Assembly (NCBI RefSeq): GCF_014748335.1
Contig: NZ_JAAVIY010000001.1
Location: 62,001 to 126,000, forward strand
Length of the DNA: 64,000 nt
Origin: Flavobacterium selenitireducens
Lineage (GTDB): Bacteria > Bacteroidota > Bacteroidia > Flavobacteriales > Flavobacteriaceae
Direction: 5' to 3'
A program made the translations under genes and the position numbers. The notes below the pieces were generated by a model. The model did not search any database. It was not told the DNA's origin and was given only the letters and a program-made list of their open reading frames with translations. Shown here one piece after another: positions 46,897 to 55,596 of the stretch; the stretch's first letter is position 1, and each line of letters starts with the position of its first letter.

Positions 46897-47379
46897 ATGT
46901 ATGTACCTTTTGACACCTTACCCGAAGATTCGCGTATCTGGATCTATCAATCCAACCGCAAACTGTCGGATGAAGAAATCGCCGAAATCGAAACCGACCT
47001 GCAGGACTTTGTAGAGAACTGGGCGGCTCACGGCACCGGACTCGAGGCTTCCTTCGTAACGCGATACAACCGGTTCATCATCTTGGCCGTCAACCAGGAA
47101 GTGCATTCAGCCTCGGGTTGTTCGATCGACGCTTCGGTACATTTTATCCAGCAGATCGAAAAAAAATATGACGTCGACCTTCTCGACAAGATGAACGTCA
47201 CGTTCCGCAACGGGGAATTCATCGCACATAAAACCCTTATCGATTTCAAGAAAATGGCCAAGGACAAGGCCGTGACGTCGAATACGATCGTGTTCAATAA
47301 TTTGGTGAACACCGTTGGGGAATGGAATGAATTTTGGGAAGTGCCGGCGAGCGAAAGTTGGCACAGCCGATTTTTTTAA
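46897..47379 (+). CDS. Conserved Bacteroidota protein of unknown function
   Basis: 160 residues starting MYVPFDTLPEDSRIWIYQSN. Homologues are commonly annotated as an ABC transporter ATPase, but no Walker A, signature or Walker B motif is present, so that label is wrong. Acidic, soluble, no signal peptide. The VNQEVHSASGCSIDASVHF stretch may be a functional site. Last gene of the Fe-S operon. Confidence 0.78.
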   Translation: MYVPFDTLPEDSRIWIYQSNRKLSDEEIAEIETDLQDFVENWAAHGTGLEASFVTRYNRFIILAVNQEVHSASGCSIDASVHFIQQIEKKYDVDLLDKMNVTFRNGEFIAHKTLIDFKKMAKDKAVTSNTIVFNNLVNTVGEWNEFWEVPASESWHSRFF

Positions 47380-47436
47380 CCGCGGGCAGTCATTAGTGAA
47401 ATTGTGGGAACGAGCCGTTCCAGTACATTAAATATT

Positions 47437-47472
47437 GATTTAGCCGCGAATTCGCAAATTCGCGGCTAAATC
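47437..47472. repeat. Perfect 16-bp hairpin
   Basis: Arms GATTTAGCCGCGAATT (47437-47452) and its exact complement (47457-47472), loop CGCA. No T run follows, so it is not a standard terminator. It lies in the gap between the Fe-S operon and the GH3 gene and could be a regulator-binding or RNA-processing site. Confidence 0.88.
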
Positions 47473-47507
47473 ATTTTACGAGTTAATATCAGTTATACAT
47501 TATTACG

Positions 47508-50408
47508 ATGCGTTTTTACCTTTTCGCCATTTTAGTCGGCATGCAGTTCGCCAACGCACAGTTCGCCAAAACGCCTGTCCAGAGAGTCAGGGAAGAGGTT
47601 TGGGTGGACAGCATCTACAAGAAAATGAGCCTGGAGGAGAAGATCGGCCAGCTTTTCATGGTCGCTGCCTATTCCAATAAAGATTCGGCCCATTTCAATT
47701 CGATTTCCCGACTGATAAAAAACCAGCACATAGGTGGCGTCATTTTTTTCCAGGGCGGACCCGGACGTCAGGCCAAGCTCACGAACCGCTACCAGTCGGA
47801 ATCAAAAGTCCCGCTTTTTGTAGGCATCGATGCCGAATGGGGACTGGCGATGCGCCTGGATTCGGTAATGCGGTTCCCGTGGAATATGACCTTGGGCGCC
47901 GTACAGGATTTGGCGCTTATCGAAAAAGTTGGTGAATCGTATGCCAGGCAAGCCAAGCGAATGGGCATCCACTTCAATTTCGCCCCGGTTCTGGACATCA
48001 ATACCAACCCGAAAAATCCGATAATCGGGACGCGTTCTTTCGGCGAAGACAAAGTACGGGTTGCCGACCGCGCTTCGGCCATGATGCGCGGCATTCAGCG
48101 TCACGGCGTCCTGGCGACGGGCAAGCACTTTCCAGGGCACGGCGATACCGAAACCGATTCGCATTACGCCCTTCCGATGGTCAATTTTTCGAAAGAACGC
48201 ATACAGGATGTGGAGCTGTTCCCTTACAAACGACTTTTCAACGAAGGATTGGCATCGGTCATGGTAGCCCACCTGAACGTCCCTGCTTACGAGACGCGTG
48301 AGAATTATCCGTCATCGATTTCGTATCCGATCGTAACGCAATTGCTACAGAACGAAATGGGCTTCGGCGGCCTTATCTTCACCGATGCGCTCAACATGAA
48401 AGGTGCGGCCAACTTCAAGCAGCCGGGCGACATCGACCTCGAGGCGCTGTTGGCAGGAAACGACATCCTGCTGTTTCCAGAGAACGTCCCGAAGGCGCTC
48501 GATAAAATCTGCGTGGCGATACAGGACACGATGCTTTCGGAATCCCGACTCGAACATTCCGTTAAGAAAATCCTCAGGTACAAATACAAGGTCAACCTCG
48601 ATATGTACATGCCGATCGAGATGAAAAATGTCTACGAGGGCGTCAACCCAAAAGAAGACGCGGCTTTGCAGTACACGCTGTACGAGAACGCGGTGACTGT
48701 AATCAGGAATGAGCAGGAGGCGCTTCCGATCCGCGACCTTGCCAACGAAAAGATCGCGTACGTAAAACTTGGGGAAGACGGCAACGCCCCGTTCGTCTCG
48801 ACGCTCAAAAAGTACACCGAGGTTACGGAAATCGCAGACGACAGTATCCATCTGATGCTCGAAAAACTCAAACCATTTTCGACCGTCATAGTCGGATACC
48901 ACAAAAGCGACGGAGCGTGGCGCAACCACGATTTCAAGCCGGAAGAATTGGCCAAACTCGATTCGATTTCCAAATACAACAAGGTCATTCTTGACGTTTT
49001 CGCCAAACCCTATGCATTGCTTCCGGTTTCGGATTATTCAAAATTCAAGGCTGTCGTCGTATCCTACCAAAACAGCGAGGTGGCACAGGTCGTCTCTGCG
49101 GAATTGCTTTTCGGGGCGATTTCGGCAAAAGGAAAACTCCCGGTTTCCATCGGCAGCAACTTTAAGGTAGGGGATGGGCTGACCACACAAACGACGGATG
49201 TCCTGGGTTTCACGGCTCCTGAAAACGTCGGGATGAGTTCGGCCAAACTTTCAAATATCGACATGCTCGCATACAAAGCGATCAATGCGAAAATGACGCC
49301 GGGCATCCAGGTCCTGGTCGCGCGAAAGGGCAAAGTCGTCTACCAGAAATCGTTCGGGTTCCATACATACGAAGCACGCACGCCGGTGGGCAATTCCGAT
49401 ATTTACGACGTGGCGTCGCTTACAAAAATCGTTTCTACATTGCCGAACGTCATGCAGCAGTACGACAAGGGCAAGATAACGTTTGAGAGCAAGCTTGGCG
49501 ATTTGTTGCCGGTTTTCAAACATTCCGACAAGAAAAACATCAGGATCAAGGAACTGCTTTCGCATTATGCACGCCTCCAGGCTTGGGAGCCATTTTACAA
49601 AGCCACACTCGACAGCGCCAAGCAGCCCTCGCCGACGTATTATCGCAAGATGTATGACCCGATGTTCACCAGGCAAGTAGCCGAAAATCTCTATATCCGA
49701 AACGATTACCACGACAGCGTGATGAAGTTTATCGCCAACAGCAAATTGCTTCCGAAAAGGGAATACAAATACAGCGATTTTGCGTTCATCATCATGAAGG
49801 AATATCTCGAAAAAAGTACGAATACGACGCTTGACGTGCTCAGCGAAGCCAATATTTTCAAGCCACTCGGCATGAGTTCCACGATGTACAATCCGTTGCG
49901 CAGGTTCGACATGAGCGCGATTCCTCCAACCGAGGACGACAAATATTTTCGATACCAGGTCGTCCAGGGCTACGTGCACGATATGGAAGCGGCCATGGAA
50001 GGAGGCGTTGCCGGTCACGCGGGGATTTTTTCAAATGCGATGGATGTCGCCAAGATCATGCAGATGTATTTGTGGAAAGGACATTACGCGGGCCACCAGT
50101 TCTTTTCGCCCAAAACGTTCGACGAATTCAATACCTGCCACTTTTGTAAGGATGGCAACCGCCGCGGCATAGGTTTCGACAAACCGCAGTTGCCGGGACA
50201 GGCCGGCCCGACCTGCAATTGCGTTTCCCAAAAAAGCTTCGGACACACCGGATTTACAGGCACGATGGCCTGGGCCGATCCTGAAAGCGAGACAATCTTT
50301 ATTTTCCTTTCGAACCGGACGTTTCCAGACAGCAACGTAAACGCGCTTTCCAAAGCAAATATCCGCGAAGACATGCAGAAAGTGATTCAGGAATCGATCT
50401 TAAAATGA
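47508..50408 (+). CDS. Secreted NagZ-like GH3 glycosidase fused to a serine beta-lactamase/PBP-like domain
   Basis: 966 residues with a signal peptide (MRFYLFAILVGMQFANA). The N-terminal 560 residues are GH3: KMSLEEKIGQLFMV, the catalytic His/Asp loop GKHFPGHGDTETDSH near 205 typical of beta-N-acetylhexosaminidases, and nucleophile Asp293 in IFTDALNMKG. The C-terminal part is class C beta-lactamase/DD-peptidase-like: Ser637-x-x-Lys640 in ASLTKIVS, Tyr755-Ser-Asp757 and HTGFTGT near 912 in place of KTG. This suggests coupled removal of N-acetylglucosamine from peptidoglycan and cleavage of an amide or ester. The real substrate of the second domain is open. Confidence 0.9.
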   Translation: MRFYLFAILVGMQFANAQFAKTPVQRVREEVWVDSIYKKMSLEEKIGQLFMVAAYSNKDSAHFNSISRLIKNQHIGGVIFFQGGPGRQAKLTNRYQSESKVPLFVGIDAEWGLAMRLDSVMRFPWNMTLGAVQDLALIEKVGESYARQAKRMGIHFNFAPVLDINTNPKNPIIGTRSFGEDKVRVADRASAMMRGIQRHGVLATGKHFPGHGDTETDSHYALPMVNFSKERIQDVELFPYKRLFNEGLASVMVAHLNVPAYETRENYPSSISYPIVTQLLQNEMGFGGLIFTDALNMKGAANFKQPGDIDLEALLAGNDILLFPENVPKALDKICVAIQDTMLSESRLEHSVKKILRYKYKVNLDMYMPIEMKNVYEGVNPKEDAALQYTLYENAVTVIRNEQEALPIRDLANEKIAYVKLGEDGNAPFVSTLKKYTEVTEIADDSIHLMLEKLKPFSTVIVGYHKSDGAWRNHDFKPEELAKLDSISKYNKVILDVFAKPYALLPVSDYSKFKAVVVSYQNSEVAQVVSAELLFGAISAKGKLPVSIGSNFKVGDGLTTQTTDVLGFTAPENVGMSSAKLSNIDMLAYKAINAKMTPGIQVLVARKGKVVYQKSFGFHTYEARTPVGNSDIYDVASLTKIVSTLPNVMQQYDKGKITFESKLGDLLPVFKHSDKKNIRIKELLSHYARLQAWEPFYKATLDSAKQPSPTYYRKMYDPMFTRQVAENLYIRNDYHDSVMKFIANSKLLPKREYKYSDFAFIIMKEYLEKSTNTTLDVLSEANIFKPLGMSSTMYNPLRRFDMSAIPPTEDDKYFRYQVVQGYVHDMEAAMEGGVAGHAGIFSNAMDVAKIMQMYLWKGHYAGHQFFSPKTFDEFNTCHFCKDGNRRGIGFDKPQLPGQAGPTCNCVSQKSFGHTGFTGTMAWADPESETIFIFLSNRTFPDSNVNALSKANIREDMQKVIQESILK

Positions 50409-50448
50409 AAATTTGGAAATGAGGTATATTTCCGTAAAAACAATAGTT

Positions 50449-50943
50449 ATGAAAAAAATTATTTCGGTCCTTATTATGGCCATCGCGATCATGTCGTGCT
50501 CATCGGATAGCGAAGGTATTGACATTGCGACTTACAACGGTCCGCTAAAAATCAACAATCATTTGTTTGAAATGGGTAGTTCGCCACAAAACGCCACTAC
50601 CCGCTATTATCCTGACAACCAATCACGCAACATATCCTTTTCGAATGGCCGTATTGTCACTGACGCCTTTGATGGTTTTGCTATCAATATACCGGTCGGG
50701 TCTGAAACTACCGATATCTCGGGAGAATATGTTTTAAATAGCGGTGGAGGGTTGGAAGCCTGGTACCAATTCGGAAATTTTTATGCAAGAAAAATGTTGT
50801 CCGGAACTATGAAAATCCACGATGCCGGTGATGGCTTTTACCGGGTTGAGTTCCGCAACGTCCACATCGAGGCCAACGAAAGCATACCGACGGATCACAA
50901 GATCGCTGGTTATTTTGAAACTACGTTTGTCGCTGCGGAGTGA
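50449..50943 (+). CDS. Small lipoprotein of unknown function
   Basis: 164 residues from the ATG at 50449 (MKKIISVLIMAIAIMSCSSDS); twelve further upstream codons would spoil the signal peptide. Lipobox IMSC with Ser at +2. The mature part is beta-rich and rich in Asn and Gly. I recognise no family. Its base composition is lower in GC and its codon use more AT-rich than the neighbours, a hint of more recent gain. Confidence 0.75.
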   Translation: MKKIISVLIMAIAIMSCSSDSEGIDIATYNGPLKINNHLFEMGSSPQNATTRYYPDNQSRNISFSNGRIVTDAFDGFAINIPVGSETTDISGEYVLNSGGGLEAWYQFGNFYARKMLSGTMKIHDAGDGFYRVEFRNVHIEANESIPTDHKIAGYFETTFVAAE

Positions 50944-50985
50944 TTTGGTTCCGATTTCGTAACTTCGCACGACAATGCAACTACA

Positions 50986-52119
50986 ATGAAAATAGCAATT
51001 GTCTGTTATCCGACCTTCGGAGGTTCAGGAGTTGTCGCTACCGAATTAGGTTTGGAGCTTTCGCGACGCGGACACGAAGTCCATTTTATCACGTACAGCC
51101 AACCGGTGCGGCTTTCGCAGTTAAGTCCGAACCTTCACTATCACGAGGTCAACGTTCCGGAATATCCGCTTTTCCATTATCAACCGTATGAATTGGCGCT
51201 GTCGAGCAAACTCGTCGACATGGTCAAGCTTTATGGAATCGAACTGCTTCACGTCCATTATGCGATTCCGCACGCATACGCCGCCTACATGGCCAAGCAA
51301 ATGCTCAAGGACGAGGGTATTTACGTTCCCATCGTGACCACGTTGCACGGAACCGATATCACGCTTGTCGGAAGCCATCCGTTCTACAAGCCCGCGGTGG
51401 CCTTCAGCATCAATAAATCGGACATCGTGACCTCGGTCTCCGAGAGTCTCAAAGAAGATACGTACCGCCATTTCAACGTCCACAAAGAAATTCACGTCAT
51501 CCCGAATTTCGTGGAACTCGACAAGAACACCTCCGATCCGAGCATCGGCTGCCGGCGTTCGGTCATGGCCACCGAAAAGGAGCGCATCGTTACCCATATC
51601 AGCAATTTCAGGAAGATCAAACGCATTCCCGATGTGGTCAGGATTTTCCACAAAATCCAACAAGAAATCCCTGCAAAGCTGATGCTTGTCGGAGACGGGC
51701 CGGAGCGCGAAAAAGCCGAGAAATTGTGCCGCAAGCTAGGCATTTCCGACAAGGTCATTTTCTTCGGAAACAGCAACGAGATCGACCAGATTTTGAGCTA
51801 TACCGATTTGTTCCTGCTTCCGTCAGAGACCGAAAGCTTTGGTTTAGCTGCGCTCGAGGCTATGGTTTGGGGCATTCCGGTAATTTCGACGAATTCCGGA
51901 GGTTTGCCCGAAGTCAATTTTCAAGGGATTTCCGGCTATCTGAGCGATGTAGGAAACGTCGAGGAAATGGCGGCCAATGCGATCCGGATATTGAAAGACG
52001 ATTCGGTATTGAAGCAATTCCGCTCCAATGCGCTTGGCGTGGCAAAACAATTCGACATCAAGAAAATATTGCCGCTTTACGAGGCGTTATACGAAGAAGC
52101 ATTACAACTGAAAGTATGA
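50986..52119 (+). CDS. bshA: N-acetyl-alpha-D-glucosaminyl L-malate synthase
   Basis: 377 residues, GT4 glycosyltransferase. BshA hallmarks: IVCYPTFGGSGVVATELGL at the N-terminus, TTLHGTDITLVG, SVSESLKEDTY and the late donor-binding LLPSETESFGLAALEAM. Joins UDP-GlcNAc and L-malate in the first step of bacillithiol synthesis. bshB and bshC are not in the window. The stop overlaps the next gene by four bases. Confidence 0.95.
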   Translation: MKIAIVCYPTFGGSGVVATELGLELSRRGHEVHFITYSQPVRLSQLSPNLHYHEVNVPEYPLFHYQPYELALSSKLVDMVKLYGIELLHVHYAIPHAYAAYMAKQMLKDEGIYVPIVTTLHGTDITLVGSHPFYKPAVAFSINKSDIVTSVSESLKEDTYRHFNVHKEIHVIPNFVELDKNTSDPSIGCRRSVMATEKERIVTHISNFRKIKRIPDVVRIFHKIQQEIPAKLMLVGDGPEREKAEKLCRKLGISDKVIFFGNSNEIDQILSYTDLFLLPSETESFGLAALEAMVWGIPVISTNSGGLPEVNFQGISGYLSDVGNVEEMAANAIRILKDDSVLKQFRSNALGVAKQFDIKKILPLYEALYEEALQLKV

Positions 52120-52541
52120 GAAAAATTGCGATCGCGTCCCTTTTGCTGCTGCTGGCGGCTTGCGGATCCAGCCCGAAAACCGCGGCGTCGAAACCGCTCT
52201 ACGAAATCCTCACGAGCCAGTCGGATGGAGGCGGCAACATCCGTTTCTTTGAAATCCTGTCGACGCCAGAGGAGATCCGAATGCTTCAGGCCGACGAAAA
52301 CCTCAGGAAAAAAATTGCGGAATCTGATTTGCAGACTGCGAACTTCATCATCCTGAACATGGGAGAGAAAAACACCGGCGGTTATGCCATTACAGCCGAA
52401 AAAGTAGAAGAATTGCCTGACAAGATCGTCGTGACCGTTAAAGAAACTTCGCCACCCGAGGGTTCGATGAACATACAGGTGATCACGTATCCGTATGCGA
52501 TCGTCAAGATCAATTCCAAAAAGCCGATTGAAATCAGGTAA
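52116..52541 (+). CDS. PrcB-like lipoprotein
   Basis: 141 residues. Lipoprotein signal MRKIAIASLLLLLAACGSS with lipobox LAAC. The C-terminal half matches the PrcB C-terminal domain: NMGEKNTGGYAITAEKVEE and VKETSPPEGSMNIQVITYP. In Treponema PrcB supports a surface protease complex; no protease partner is visible here. ATGA overlap with bshA implies cotranslation. Confidence 0.82.
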   Translation: MRKIAIASLLLLLAACGSSPKTAASKPLYEILTSQSDGGGNIRFFEILSTPEEIRMLQADENLRKKIAESDLQTANFIILNMGEKNTGGYAITAEKVEELPDKIVVTVKETSPPEGSMNIQVITYPYAIVKINSKKPIEIR

Positions 52542-52592
52542 TTAGATGATTAGATAATGAGGTAATGAGGTAATTAGATAATGATATAATGT
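52541..52592 (+). repeat. Octamer array, units TAGATAAT / GAGGTAAT
   Basis: Starts on the last base of the PrcB-like stop codon: TAGATGAT, TAGATAAT, GAGGTAAT, GAGGTAAT, TAGATAAT, GATATAAT. Shares TAGATAAT with the large array at 4503-4790. Confidence 0.85.
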
Positions 52593-52623
52593 TGATTGTT
52601 AAGCAGTTGTCAATTTGAGGCAT

Positions 52624-52652
52624 AAAAAAATCCCGACGTTCGATCGGGATTT
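52624..52652 (-). terminator. Intrinsic terminator
   Basis: Perfect stem AAATCCCGA/TCGGGATTT with loop CGTTCGA; seven A on the 5' side give a T run on the minus strand. It ends the barrel protein gene. Confidence 0.9.
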
Positions 52653-52668
52653 GACTTTTTATTTGGAA

Positions 52669-53184
52669 TCAGAATGTGAACCTAACGGCCAAACCGACGT
52701 CAGGGACCAAACTGTGGTAATCGCGGTCGAAATCGTCGCGGTCGTCTCCGAAATGTGCTTCAGGCCTGATGTCGAACGACAATTGAAGCGGAATGTTAGG
52801 GAAGACATATTCGACTCCGGCAACTCCTGCAATTACACCGAAGCCTCCGTCGTCATCCCAATTGTCGTTGTCGTTCCAACGGTCGTGTTCCCAGCGACCC
52901 GCACCGATGGCCGGGCCCGCGTAGAAATTAAAGCCGTTCTCAATAGGGAAGACCCAGTGGAAACCCGCCATAAATTTAACTTCGTCATAGTGGTCGTCCT
53001 CGCGGAGCCCGAGGTCGAATTCCAGCCTGTTTTTTGTAAAGACACGTCGTTGGTAGGAAACATCGGCTCCAATACCGTCTCCGGCGCTGAGCCGTATCCC
53101 GATCGCATTATCACGAACGGTCTGTGCCTCTGCCGCAAAACTTGAAGCGATGGCGAAAGCCGCACATAAAAGGATTTTTTTCAT
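52669..53184 (-). CDS. Small outer-membrane beta-barrel protein
   Basis: 171 residues with a signal peptide (MKKILLCAAFAIASSFAAEA). Alternating beta-strands end in a terminal aromatic strand (VGLAVRFTF), the usual mark of a barrel. A striking Asp/Trp-rich loop (EHDRWNDNDNWDDDGG, near residue 100) could bind metal ions. Function unknown. Single gene with its own promoter and terminator. Confidence 0.8.
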   Translation of the reverse strand: MKKILLCAAFAIASSFAAEAQTVRDNAIGIRLSAGDGIGADVSYQRRVFTKNRLEFDLGLREDDHYDEVKFMAGFHWVFPIENGFNFYAGPAIGAGRWEHDRWNDNDNWDDDGGFGVIAGVAGVEYVFPNIPLQLSFDIRPEAHFGDDRDDFDRDYHSLVPDVGLAVRFTF

Positions 53185-53207
53185 CTTGTGTTATTTTAGG
53201 TTACTCC

Positions 53208-53234
53208 CAAAATTAACGCTAGCGCGTGCTGCAA
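53208..53234 (-). promoter_or_regulatory. Promoter of the small barrel protein
   Basis: On the minus strand TTG (53232-53234), 16 bases, then TAATTTTG (53208-53215), an exact -7 match, 23 bases before the start codon. Confidence 0.6.
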
Positions 53235-53271
53235 AAAAGATGCTTATAAATACTTTAACAGATGTGACGCC

Positions 53272-54120
53272 TTAATTGATGCGGTTTGCGAGGCGTTTTT
53301 CAGAAAACATCACCGTGGCGATATCTACTGAGGACAGAAGGTCTTCCATTTCGAAAAAATCCGCTTCCACCGACGGTTTGCTGTCCGAATACCGATACAA
53401 TTTCCATCGCTTTCGATTGTATTCCAGCGCAGTAAGATTCTCGATCCAGTCGCCTGAGTTTAAGTAGGTGGTTTTGCCGTGCCGGTTTGAAACCTCGGTG
53501 ATTTTCGGCTCGTGGATATGGCCGCACACCACGAATTCGTATCCGTTTTCAATCGCGAGATCGGTAGCGGTATTTTCGAAATCGGATATGAATTTGACCG
53601 CCTTTTTCACACTTCCCTTTATTTTTTTGGAGAACGAATACGGCTCTTTGCCCATTTTGCTGAGGCACCAGTTCACGAAGCGGTTGAGCAAAATCAGGTA
53701 GTCGTAGCCCCAACCGCCGAGTTTGGCGATCCATTTCGAATGTTGGACGGAGGCATCGAACACGTCCCCATGGAAGATCCAGGCTTTTGCCCCGTCGAGT
53801 TCGAGCACGAGTTTGTCGTCGAGTTTGAAGTTTCCGAAATTGGTTCCACTGAACTTGCGCAGCATCTCGTCGTGGTTGCCCGTGAGATAATACACCTTGG
53901 TTCCTTTCGAGGTAAAATCGATGATCTTCCGGATGACTTTTAAGTGGGATTTGGGGAAATACGATTTGCGGAACTGCCAAATGTCGATGATGTCGCCGTT
54001 CAGGACCAATGTCTTCGGCTTGATCGAATTGAGGTAGTGGAGCAATTCCTTGGCGTGGCATCCGTAAGTTCCCAGATGCACATCCGAAAGGACGACGAGT
54101 TCAACTTTTCGCTTTTTCAT
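53272..54120 (-). CDS. UDP-2,3-diacylglucosamine diphosphatase-like metallophosphoesterase
   Basis: 282 residues. All calcineurin-type motifs are present in order: SDVHLG, LNGDIIDIW, TGNHDEML, WIFHGDVFD and CGHIHEP. Closest in layout to the LpxH/LpxG branch that makes lipid X in lipid A synthesis, though a broader phosphodiesterase role is possible. Cytoplasmic, single gene. Confidence 0.85.
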   Translation of the reverse strand: MKKRKVELVVLSDVHLGTYGCHAKELLHYLNSIKPKTLVLNGDIIDIWQFRKSYFPKSHLKVIRKIIDFTSKGTKVYYLTGNHDEMLRKFSGTNFGNFKLDDKLVLELDGAKAWIFHGDVFDASVQHSKWIAKLGGWGYDYLILLNRFVNWCLSKMGKEPYSFSKKIKGSVKKAVKFISDFENTATDLAIENGYEFVVCGHIHEPKITEVSNRHGKTTYLNSGDWIENLTALEYNRKRWKLYRYSDSKPSVEADFFEMEDLLSSVDIATVMFSEKRLANRIN

Positions 54121-54183
54121 GAAAGGACGTTTCGCAAATAAACTTCCTTTATGTTACCTGAAACTGAACCGCCGGTTAAGAAA

Positions 54184-54348
54184 TTAAAAAACGAAAAAGT
54201 AGTACAAGGCGCCCCAGGTTCCCAAAAAGAAGAGTCCGGGTATGAGGATTTCCCGCATCTTGTGGCGCGGTTGTTTCTTGATCAAGGCCAAATAGGCGAT
54301 GTAAAGCACAAAGGCAAAGGCGAGCAATATGGGCAGGAAAATATACAT
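54184..54348 (-). CDS. 54-residue membrane protein
   Basis: Reads MYIFLPILLAFAFVLYIAYL, a basic loop KKQPRHKMRE, then a second hydrophobic stretch PGLFFLGTWGALYYFFVF and a TAA stop. Two membrane segments with a positive loop in between are a sensible topology. It is short enough to be missed by length cut-offs. Function unknown. It sits alone between the LpxH-like gene and aroC. Confidence 0.7.
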   Translation of the reverse strand: MYIFLPILLAFAFVLYIAYLALIKKQPRHKMREILIPGLFFLGTWGALYYFFVF

Positions 54349-54447
54349 ATCTCGATTTTTTCTAAATATAATCGTTTTTTGCCGATGTTGATTCCGTTTA
54401 AGACATAAAAAACGCGTCTTTTTGCTCGATAATGCTATTTTTGTAAA

Positions 54448-55512
54448 ATGGCAGGAAATTCATACGGTACGCTTTTCAGACTCACGACATTTGGCGAATC
54501 CCACGGAGCGGCCCTTGGCGGCATCATAGACGGTTGCCCTGCCGGAATAACACTCGATTTCGAGGCGATCCGGCGGGAGATGGACAGGCGAAAACCCGGT
54601 CAGTCCGCCATCGTCACCCAGCGAAAGGAAGAAGATGAAGTTCAGTTCCTCTCGGGAATTTTTGAAGGGAAAACCACGGGAACGCCCATTGGTTTCATAA
54701 TCCCGAACACGGACCAAAAATCCCACGACTATTCCCATATCAAAGACCAATATCGTCCGAGCCACGCCGATTATGTCTATGAAAAGAAATACGGCTTGCG
54801 CGACTATCGCGGCGGCGGACGCAGCTCGGCACGGGAAACGGCTTCGCGCGTAGTGGCTGGTGCGATCGCAAAGCAATTTCTCGGAGATATCGAAATCCAT
54901 GCGTTCACGTCATCGGTTGGCGATATTTTTATCGATAAACCCTACCAGGCCCTCGATTTTTCAAAAATCGAATCGAACGACGTGCGATGTCCGGATGCCG
55001 CGACCGCCGAAAAAATGGAAGCCTACATACGCGAGATCCGCAAACAGGGCGACTCGGTTGGCGGCACGGTGACCTGTGTGATCCGCAATGTGCCGATAGG
55101 ATTGGGCGAGCCCGTTTTCGACAAGCTCCATGCCGAATTGGGAAAAGCGATGCTTTCGATCAATGCCGTGAAAGGGTTTGAATACGGAAGCGGTTTTTGC
55201 GGGGCCAAAATGAAAGGAAGCGAGCACAATGACTTGTATAACGAGGATGGGACGACAAAATCGAATCTTTCCGGCGGCATCCAGGGCGGAATATCCAATG
55301 GCATGGACATTTATTTTCGCGTCGCCTTCAAACCGGTGGCCACCATTCTGCAGAAACAACCGGCCCTTGACAACAAGGGGAATATTGTCGAGATGCAGGG
55401 CAAAGGCCGTCACGATCCCTGCGTCGTGCCACGGGCGGTGCCGATTGTAGAGGCTATGGCCGCAATCGTATTAGCCGATTTCCATCTGATAAATAAAACA
55501 TACGCAAGATAA
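54448..55512 (+). CDS. aroC: Chorismate synthase
   Basis: 354 residues. [18 protein letters not shown] and [17 protein letters not shown] are the classic signatures; the late [19 protein letters not shown] completes the FMN site. Makes chorismate from EPSP in the shikimate pathway. A TATTTTTG box at 54436-54443 lies only four bases before the ATG; if used, the mRNA would be nearly leaderless. No other shikimate gene is nearby. Confidence 0.96.
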   Translation: MAGNSYGTLFRLTTFGESHGAALGGIIDGCPAGITLDFEAIRREMDRRKPGQSAIVTQRKEEDEVQFLSGIFEGKTTGTPIGFIIPNTDQKSHDYSHIKDQYRPSHADYVYEKKYGLRDYRGGGRSSARETASRVVAGAIAKQFLGDIEIHAFTSSVGDIFIDKPYQALDFSKIESNDVRCPDAATAEKMEAYIREIRKQGDSVGGTVTCVIRNVPIGLGEPVFDKLHAELGKAMLSINAVKGFEYGSGFCGAKMKGSEHNDLYNEDGTTKSNLSGGIQGGISNGMDIYFRVAFKPVATILQKQPALDNKGNIVEMQGKGRHDPCVVPRAVPIVEAMAAIVLADFHLINKTYAR

Positions 55513-55596
55513 GTTTACCTAATTGAGTCCCGACACCTTGTCCGCAAGCCCAGTCGACCGAATCGAATACCACCATTTGTTTTCAAAACAACCAAT

